A stretch of DNA of 64,000 nucleotides, taken from NCBI GenBank assembly GCA_002286715.1, contig NSJX01000003.1, forward strand, positions 980,680 to 1,044,679, written 5' to 3'. This document shows, piece by piece, positions 55,588 to 64,000 of this stretch; within the stretch, counting starts at the first letter, position 1, and each line of letters opens with the position of its first letter. The notes under the pieces were generated by a model that was given only the letters and a program-made list of their open reading frames with translations, was not told where the DNA came from and ran no database searches. This DNA is from Dentipellis sp. KUC8613. Lineage: Eukaryota; Basidiomycota; Agaricomycetes; Russulales; Hericiaceae. The position numbers were made by a program, and so were the translations under genes.

Positions 55588-56235
55588 TACGTTCTAGCAG
55601 ATGGGTGCAGGTCAATACAAGCTCAAAGGTCGCGACTCGATAGAGACAAGGGGGGCGGGAAGCTTGAGCCAGGAAGTGTTGATATCACATCCAATCGCGC
55701 GTCCAGCCATCCATCCAGTCCTCTAGCCAACAAGCATCTCCCAACCCAACAGACGGACCCAACCGCTTCGAGGGACGCGCATAATGTGTCAGAGACGGTG
55801 ATACGAGTGATTTACTCACAGATTTTGAGTGTTTGAGGGACGGCGACTGTGCGTTGACGCTAGACTGCAAGGTTTTGCGATGCTTTCCGGTTTAGGAAGG
55901 CAAACAGGTGTCAACAAGTGGGTAGGAGGTGCTGACGTGATGGAGATAAGATAAGGCAGTGAAGCGTCGGAAGCGGGGAAAAAGGGACCTGGGGCGAGAG
56001 TGCCAACGGCCCCGGTTCTACTCGCTCTGGATAATGCGAACTAATGCGCATTCCGAAATATTGAGCGGTATTCGACGGAACTCGGCTGGTCGCTGCGGGA
56101 TGCAGCGGCGATGCACGTGACGACTATTTTGGGCGTGAGAAGGGGTCAGTTATACTTGTGCTGGCGCAGCGAGTTGAATTGTCTGCTGCTCCATCTCCAT
56201 CCTCCTCTCCAGCATACTTATCTCCTGTATTTTTA
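55588..56235. promoter_or_regulatory. Divergent promoter region of eL32 and the kinase gene
   Basis: It includes the likely eL32 leader. In-frame codons precede the kinase ATG at 56236 but lack similarity. No other gene seen. Confidence 0.4.
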
Positions 56236-58163
56236 ATGCTGGCTGCACCCGCTGTCGACATCACCTTCGACGATAACGAGTGGGCCGTGCCCTCCCCACG
56301 GCCGAAACTCGACAGGGGCACAGGCGTCGGCAATAGCTGGAGAGTTACCTCAATCGGTCGAGGCTTTAACTGGTCAAGTCAGGACGGCGAGCCAGACGAA
56401 GACTACGAAGACACGACAACGTCTGAAAGCGAGCCTGAATCTCTCTGGGCCACGCCCGATCACGAGCGGGGCGGCGACATCGAACTCGAACCTTCTTTGT
56501 CTCCCCAGTCGCTCGTCTTCTCCACTCCTGTTGCCCGCTATCCCACTACCAAACTCACCCCTCCGACCCCCTCTCCCATTACAATTGGCCAGGGCCAAAA
56601 CTACACCGCAGAACCTCTCTCCATCTCACCATCCGTCTCACCATCCGCTTCGCCCCGACCGCTTACACCCACCACACCTTCTGCATCCGCCCCTTTACAG
56701 CGCCCGCTCCTTTCCCGTTCACCCACTTCCCCGCGCCCTCGCAGGCGATCTTCTCAACAACGCGTTTCTCTTATCGCTGGACGTCTCTCGATAGCTCCAA
56801 TTGAACCGCCTTCCCCACCTCCCCTGGCGCCCCAGAAGTTGATCCGTTCCGGCAGCAGTACGAGCCTCCTCAGTGTTGCTGCCAGCACGGGACCTCCTAC
56901 TCCCTCCTCCGTCATAGGAAAGGCTGCCAATGATCGAAGCATATCCGAATTCGTTATTCAGGGCGAGCTGGGTAGGGGTGCGTACGGTCTGGTAAAGAAG
57001 GCTCGTGAAATGATGCAGGACGGAAACCTTGGGGTGCGCTTTCTAGTTTTCTCGATCGCCAACGTCATATTTAGTGGTCTTCACATAGCCGCCTGTGGTC
57101 ATAAAACAAGTCATCAAATCTCGCATTCTGGCGGACTGCTGGAAGAAACACCCGCAATACGGAACTATTCCTATCGAGATATATGTCATGTCAGCCATCT
57201 CTAACACATCATACGTCCTGCCAGCCCCTCGTCCTTGGGACCCGTCACGACTCACGTCGTCAAGCGCGAGTCTACCTGTCGGTTCGTTGTCTCAACCGGA
57301 CTCGAAACCTGAAGATTTCGAATGGGTCGAGGGCAAAGTCGTCAAAGGCCATCCCAACATCTGTCCCCTCCTGGATTTCTTCGAAGATAATCATTATTAC
57401 TATCTGATCCTCCCTTCTACAATACCCGAACCGGCCCCTAATCAGCCGATACCACCTTCAGATCTTTTTGATCTCGTGGAGAGTTATCCCGACGGTCTTC
57501 CACCCAGTTCCATCCGTACACTCCTAGGTCAAATAGCAGATGCACTAAGTTTCCTGCATTCCAAAGGGATAGGTAAGCTTCACGTGTGTTATCCGCAGCC
57601 CTGGCCGACCTGTTATGCGCAGTGCATCGTGATATTAAGGACGAGAATGTGGTACTCGGCCCCCACGGGCGATGCATCTTAATCGACTTCGGAAGCTCCG
57701 GTCTTGTCAAAAAGGGAGGGTGGGATACGTTCAGCGGCACGTAAGTGTGCTGCGAGCTTTATATGACTTGCGGTTCTAATTTCCGTGCGTCGCTAGTCTC
57801 GATTATGCAGGGCCAGAGATTCTTCGAGGTGAACGCTATCAAGGCAAAGAGCAAGACGTATGGGCCTTCGGGGTCGTGGCGTACGTGATGCTGATTGGAG
57901 AGTGCCCATTCACGACAGCTGCGGAAGCGCAGGAAGGGCTACAGTCTCCGTTCTCGAGTGCTTCTATCGCTCTGGACGAGAGGTGCAGCGAGGAACGAGA
58001 AAGGGAAGGCGAAGAATCCGATGGAGGAGGGGCGCTGGGGGATGCCGCTGCTCTCGTCAGGGCTTGCCTACAACTAGACTTGACTATGCGACCAACGTTC
58101 GAGAAGATCCTTCAAAGTCGCTTCCTCGCGGGCAACGGAGGGTGGGGTATGGATGGCTGCTAG
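56236..58163 (+). CDS. Ser/Thr protein kinase, PAS-kinase-like (CAMK)
   Basis: About 575 residues, five exons. The first 250 residues are low complexity, rich in Pro and Ser, with no PAS domain visible. The kinase starts SEFVIQGELGRGAYGLVKKA (Gly loop). VVIKQVIKSRIL supplies the Lys. An insert of about 40 Pro/Ser-rich residues (around YVLPAPRPWDPSRLTSSSAS) lies before HPNICPLLDFFEDNHYYYLI. Catalytic loop VHRDIKDENVVL and LIDFGSSGLV are complete. The activation segment ends SGTLDYAGPEIL, with GPE instead of APE. DVWAFGVVAYVMLIGECPF and MRPTFEKILQSRFL finish the C-lobe. The HRDIKDEN and GTxxYxxPE patterns recall Psk1/PASK, which links sugar metabolism and translation. The subfamily call is tentative; kinase activity is likely. 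Confidence 0.85.
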
Positions 58164-59063
58164 ACTTCAATTCTGAAAGCCGGAGTGCGCTGATTTCCCC
58201 ACACGACGGCGAAGGCACACCAGTCGTGGGCGACGTCTGAAAGCTGTCGGCTATCCTGAAGCAGACGTGTCCCGTTCGCTGAAGGACGTCTCATCAGACG
58301 CGCACATCTGATGACTGACCTCGCGCTTGCTGTAGAGATTATCTCGGTGCGCTAGATGTTCTTTCGACCTCGTTTCTGTCCATTACGTGTTATTTATCAT
58401 TTGCAATCACCGTCCTTGCTCCTATACAACGTTATCTCTTCATCGTGGATTATCCTGTCATGCGGCGCATCTGCCTTTTAATTCTTCAGTTATACAGCAA
58501 GTAGAGACTCATGGGGCTCTGCGCCGTTGCCTTTTTGCCTGTACTCGTACACTTGTAGCATGTATGTATTTGTGGAATGCCAGCAATAAAATTGAGGGAG
58601 GAAGGAGTGTGTTCTGGAAAGTTTCAGAGACGTGGAGCAGGATCGAGGAGTCAGCTGAAGGCACCGAGCGCCGAGCGGTGCGCCGCCTTGTGGCTGGAGC
58701 CTGTGGCGGTGGCAGGTTTATCGGATCTTGGGAAATCGATCAAGAAATTTTCCAGCGCCGCGCGTATATCAAAGCCCAAACCCTTTTACGTTCGCTCGCC
58801 TACCTTCCCTCTCGACTCCCTCGTCGCCCTCTCTTCCTCTCTTCTTTCACTCTCGTTACTTCGTTTCCAGTCAGTATTTCTTCTCTTCTGTCCTCTTCAC
58901 GCCCCGTCTTCTCCCGCCGTTCGTGCTCTGCGCGATGGATGGCTCCCAGAGCTTGCAGATGAAGATCTGCGATCTCCTGTCGGCATTCGACCTTCTCTCA
59001 CTCCCCTGAATTGATCCCTCTCGATACCCGATGCTGATGCTACCCCGCGACAGAAAATCAAAA
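58164..59063. promoter_or_regulatory. EF-1alpha promoter and 5' UTR
   Basis: About 900 bp without another gene. A long pyrimidine-rich tract at 58795-58925 precedes the gene, a mark of strong fungal translation-factor promoters. A 5' UTR intron near the ATG is possible. Confidence 0.5.
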
Positions 59064-60770
<1,707 letters not shown>

Positions 60771-61189
60771 ACATAGATGTAGAACACATTTTTCCCTCTA
60801 TCGTCTCTCTGCCTCCATCTGTTTTACTTTTACTTGCTCACGGTATCAATACCTCGCATCATTGTGTGTTAGCATAACAATTCTGTACGCATCTCTTTAC
60901 GACGATTAACGGCGCAGGGTCATCCCAATTGGCTTCTCGTCGTGTATCTATAGCTTGCAGTGTTGTTTCATTTACGATGGCGGAAAGAATGATAATGTTG
61001 TGTTGTTACTGTTGGCGTTACTTTCTTGATCTGTCTTGCAATTGAAAGAGGAGCAAAGCGAAGAGCGTGCTCGTTCAGAACTGCCGCATTAAGGTTTAGG
61101 CCGCTACTCTGAACACGCAGTTCTGATACAATTCATTCGGTCGCCGTTCATGACCTACACATACAACATGGGGTAGTACAAAAATCATT
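60771..61189. other. Convergent intergenic region
   Basis: Between the 3' ends of TEF1 and the dienelactone hydrolase gene. No gene recognised. Probably two 3' UTRs. Confidence 0.5.
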
Positions 61190-62618
61190 CTAACAAACGT
61201 GCTCAAGGGGCTTGTTGTCAACGACCTTCGGGCCCATGTCCCTTCCAATGTTCCTCTCAAATAGCTCTAACAAGAACGAGAACAAGGAGCGCGTGAGCGC
61301 GGCGTCCCAGCGTCCCTTGGAACTTTCGTCGCGGATGAAGGCGTGCTGGGCCTGAACTTCTATGAACTAAAAGATCCGTAAACGTTAGCTGAGCACGAGA
61401 TGCTAGAGGACTCTTAGATACCGTTGCGGTCACATTAGCGTCCTCGAGGGTCTGGCGGATGAGGTCCCTCCCAGCACGAGGAACATGAGTGTCCTGCTTG
61501 CCGAATACCATCTGATCGTGCGTGCGGTCAAGCGTTGCGCGGGGTGGGTAGGAGCGGACATCACGTACCACAAGTTCGCCTTGCATTTTCCCGGCGCGGA
61601 CCTTCTCGAGCGAGTCGTCCTTCTTGCCCTTTCCGAGGGTTGCACTGTGGATGTCCGTCGCGAAGAAACAGAAGGAGGCGAGAACACGGGGGTCGAACGC
61701 AGCCTGAATACAGTGGTGTCTGTAGATTAGAAACAACGGGCAATGACGAGGGATATGGTATCTTACGCGGAAAGCCTGCACGCGTGAAAGGGGTTAGATG
61801 GGTAAATATCGGATTGGAAGCGGATATACGCACGAGATGGCCACCGAGGCACATACCAGTAGCTGAGAAGACTCAGCTTCACGACGAACATATTGTCGTC
61901 GAGGTTAGAGCTTACCTCCAATGCGTCCGTTGCAGTTGCTGAGCGAGGTGAGGAGGTCGACGCAAAGGCTCGCATCCTGTGTACACGACACTTCAGGCTA
62001 CAAAGTATATATTGAACGCCAAGGAAGCATACCTCATCGTATGCAGCTACTTCTTTCTCAATCTATTGATGCGGTTTGTAGCGGCATGGTATTTCGGGAC
62101 GACAGCCAACATACCTTGAACTTGTTGCCCCTGTCCGTGCCTACGAGATGTCAGACGCGGCCTGGCACGCAACATACGTTAAATTTACCTTCAGTGTCGT
62201 AGGGGATAGCCTCAGGACCCTGGAACTCGTGATAGACCGAGGGGCAAGCTGTGGATAGTTCAGGCTGGATGGGTAGTGATGCCTATGCTTGATACATACC
62301 GACGACATAGCCATGGCTAGCGATCTGCCCTGCGAAACGCTCAACGGGACCAGTGACCTGGTATATCTCACTGTATACAGAGCTCGGTCACACGACTGTT
62401 GTCGTCGTCCGCAGTGAATATACCCTCACCTGAAGACAATCACACCTAATCGTCGAGCGATCTCTAAGCCGCAGCAATCAGATTATACGAGACAGAGGCC
62501 TACCAGGGAATTTTGCCTGGGGGTAGTTCGGGACTTCAGGAGATATAACGTAGATCCTGATGGGTTTCCCGTTGTCTAACTTGGATGGAACGTCGTGGTA
62601 GGTCTTGGTGATCAGCAT
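61190..62618 (-). CDS. Dienelactone hydrolase family protein
   Basis: About 285 residues, eight or so exons. Alpha/beta hydrolase with a Cys nucleophile. Starts MLITKTYHDVPSKLDNGKPI and RIYVISPEVPNYPQAKFPG, then EIYQVTGPVERFAGQIASHG, VVACPSVYHEFQGPEAIPYD, KEVAAYDEDASLCVDLLTSL and IGATGMCLGGHLAFRAAFDP, with Cys of GMCLGGH. The acid (FGKQDTHVPRAGR) and His (QAQHAFIRDESS) complete the triad. The end is FERNIGRDMGPKVVDNKPLE. Known relatives open lactone rings in aromatic degradation; many fungal members have unknown substrates. No signal peptide. Confidence 0.9.
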
Positions 62619-62965
62619 GGTGGTCGATGGGAGGGAGAGAGACTGTGAGAACGAACGGGGGAAAAGTAGGGTTCTATAAGTTTTCTGCGGGGGTCATGGG
62701 GACCGCCTGGAACTGCCCACTAGAGCCGTCTGGACTTTGGTAGGAGGGTGTGAGCGTGGGGCAGCGGAATCGGATGTCTTCTAGCGTGCGCGGTAACTGG
62801 ATGCTACCTGTTATCTTTGCATCTAATCTAATCTTCCAAGGTGCCTAATTCGACAAACGTTCGTAGCCACCGCCCCCAGGAAAGTGGACGGTGCCTCCCT
62901 TGCGAAAATGCGCTCTCTTTGGCCAGCACCCCCATCACCCTCACCCTCACCGTCGACGCAGGCAA
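62619..62965. promoter_or_regulatory. Divergent promoter region
   Basis: Between the dienelactone hydrolase (minus) and the acetyltransferase (plus). No gene seen. Confidence 0.4.
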
Positions 62966-63884
62966 ATGGCAGAACCAGCGGCGCGCATTCGCGCGTATGA
63001 ACCCAAGGATGAGAAACCGGTCCGGTTCATGGTTGGCCAAGCGCACATGGAGCCATTGGCATATGCCAACAATGCGAGTTCGTGGTCTTCCCGTGGTACC
63101 GCTATTGGACAATTTTGACTGAATAATAACATTCCCAGTGTACTTTCATCCCATCACTCTGGCGATATGGATAGCCGTCTCGTCTGTCTTTGCCCAAGTC
63201 ATGGGTTGGTGGCCTGAATCTGGCCACGCGTTCTTTGGCTACCTCCGGATCCTGCCCGCATTTTTCGCGCCTGCGGTCCCCATCATGTTCTTCATCGATT
63301 GGTGAGTCAGTCGCTATCATGCGCCTTGGGCTGCATTCATCTGTTTTGCCTATAGGAGAAACCGCCCTGACGTCGAAGAGCGCGCGGAGAAGATCCTCAG
63401 ACGGCCCGACTTCCATGACATCCAGTCGTACTACTCGCGTTCCCCCGCGTCAGGATTTTGGCTTCTCGAGTACGGCGAGGACAGACTCATAGGACTCATT
63501 GCCGTCGACGCGTCTCCCAACGCGACGTCGGACGAGGTCGTCACCTCAGGGCTCTCGGATACGGAGCGCAACAAGTTGCTCTCGAGCAAGGGCACATCTC
63601 CCGTCGCGACGGTCCGCCACTTCTTTGTCGAGGAGGGGTTCCGCCCGGCGATGATCGAGAACGACTTGCTGCAGTTTGCCATCGCGCGCACATTCGAGGC
63701 GGGCGACGCTGTGCAGACAATCAGGATGGCCGAATCATCTTTGCGGCCTCACATCGTGCAATGTCTGAAGAAGAATGGTTTCGAGAAGGGCGAGGCGATA
63801 GCGACGATTGGGATCGCGTCGTGGGCTTTGGATTGGTGGGAGTTGCAGCGAGCAAAATGGCTCGAGGCGGTGGCAAAGTTGTAA
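62966..63884 (+). CDS. Membrane-associated GNAT N-acetyltransferase
   Basis: About 255 residues, three exons. The start MAEPAARIRAYEPKDEKPVR is a typical GNAT opening. After MVGQAHMEPLAYANN an intron (donor unclear, about 63080-63138) leads to a hydrophobic hairpin: ITLAIWIAVSSVFAQVMGWW and RILPAFFAPAVPIMFFIDW. Then PDFHDIQSYYSRSPASGFWL, LIGLIAVDAS, TVRHFFVEEGFRPAMIENDL (acetyl-CoA region) and IRMAESSLRPHIVQCLKKNG follow. The layout resembles NAT8-like membrane acetyltransferases. Expected to acetylate a small molecule or protein at an endomembrane; substrate unknown. Confidence 0.8.
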
Positions 63885-64000
63885 ACACGACCAGCTCAAT
63901 ATTTTTTTTTTTTTTCATATTCATATTCACGACTCTGTAACTATGCATCGCTGGATGTATCGGATTGGTCGAATTGCTTGTTTTCTGCCTTTGTGTATTC
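63885..64000. other. 3' flank with a 14-base poly-T
   Basis: A run of 14 T (63902-63915) lies just after the acetyltransferase stop, probably in its 3' UTR. The window ends 85 bases later. Confidence 0.5.

Overview
This is nuclear DNA of a filamentous basidiomycete, most likely an agaricomycete. Genes are dense, lie on both strands, and are split by many short introns (about 50-65 nt, mostly GT-AG with a nearby CTGAC/CTAAC-like branch point). Protein content fits: Cbf5/dyskerin, fungal Med5, an Ipi1-type rRNA-processing factor, an Aim6-type phosphodiesterase, GPI-anchored Ser/Thr-rich cell-surface proteins and a fungal PL8 lyase. Exon limits were read by eye from splice motifs and reading-frame continuity. 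Outer CDS limits are firmer than inner ones.

Layout. 0-13 kb: a double-cupredoxin GPI protein; a divergent pair eL22 / CBF5; a second GPI-anchored Ser/Thr-rich protein; cyclin H; uL13; an Aim6-like phosphodiesterase; mitochondrial bL17; mitochondrial acyl carrier protein. 13.6-20 kb is the only accessory-looking stretch. It holds two small related proteins of unknown function, a decayed F-box/LRR-like gene, a four-helix membrane protein, an NPC2 lipid-transfer protein and a MITE-like inverted-repeat element. 20-33 kb: IPI1, a secreted double-psi beta-barrel protein, eIF3h, a vacuolar-type zinc transporter, and Med5. 33-43.8 kb: a PL8 polysaccharide lyase, uS3, an amidase, a 3-ketoacyl-CoA thiolase with an altered His loop, and the divergent mitochondrial pair bL32m / NDUFA5. 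43.8-51.5 kb: a gene-poor 1.4 kb, an intron-containing tRNA-Ser(UGA), LSM1, a PHD-finger COMPASS subunit with a very long disordered N-terminus, and an Stm1/SERBP1-like RGG protein. 51.9-64 kb: a histidine-phosphatase protein, MEMO1, eL32, a PASK-like kinase, EF-1alpha, a dienelactone hydrolase and a membrane GNAT.

Functional picture. About a dozen genes serve translation or ribosome making (eL22, uL13, uS3, eL32, EF-1alpha, eIF3h, Stm1-like, CBF5, IPI1, bL17m, bL32m, tRNA-Ser). Others are mitochondrial (ACP, NDUFA5), transcriptional or chromatin-related (cyclin H, Med5, Spp1-like) or act in mRNA decay (LSM1). Metabolic and secreted functions are scattered between them with no operon-like logic. 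I see no biosynthetic cluster, virus, CRISPR array or complete autonomous transposon. The best candidates for something undescribed are the small-protein pair at 13.7-14.1 and 19.5-19.9 kb, the MITE-like element, the tiny spliced unit beside uS3, and the substituted thiolase motif.
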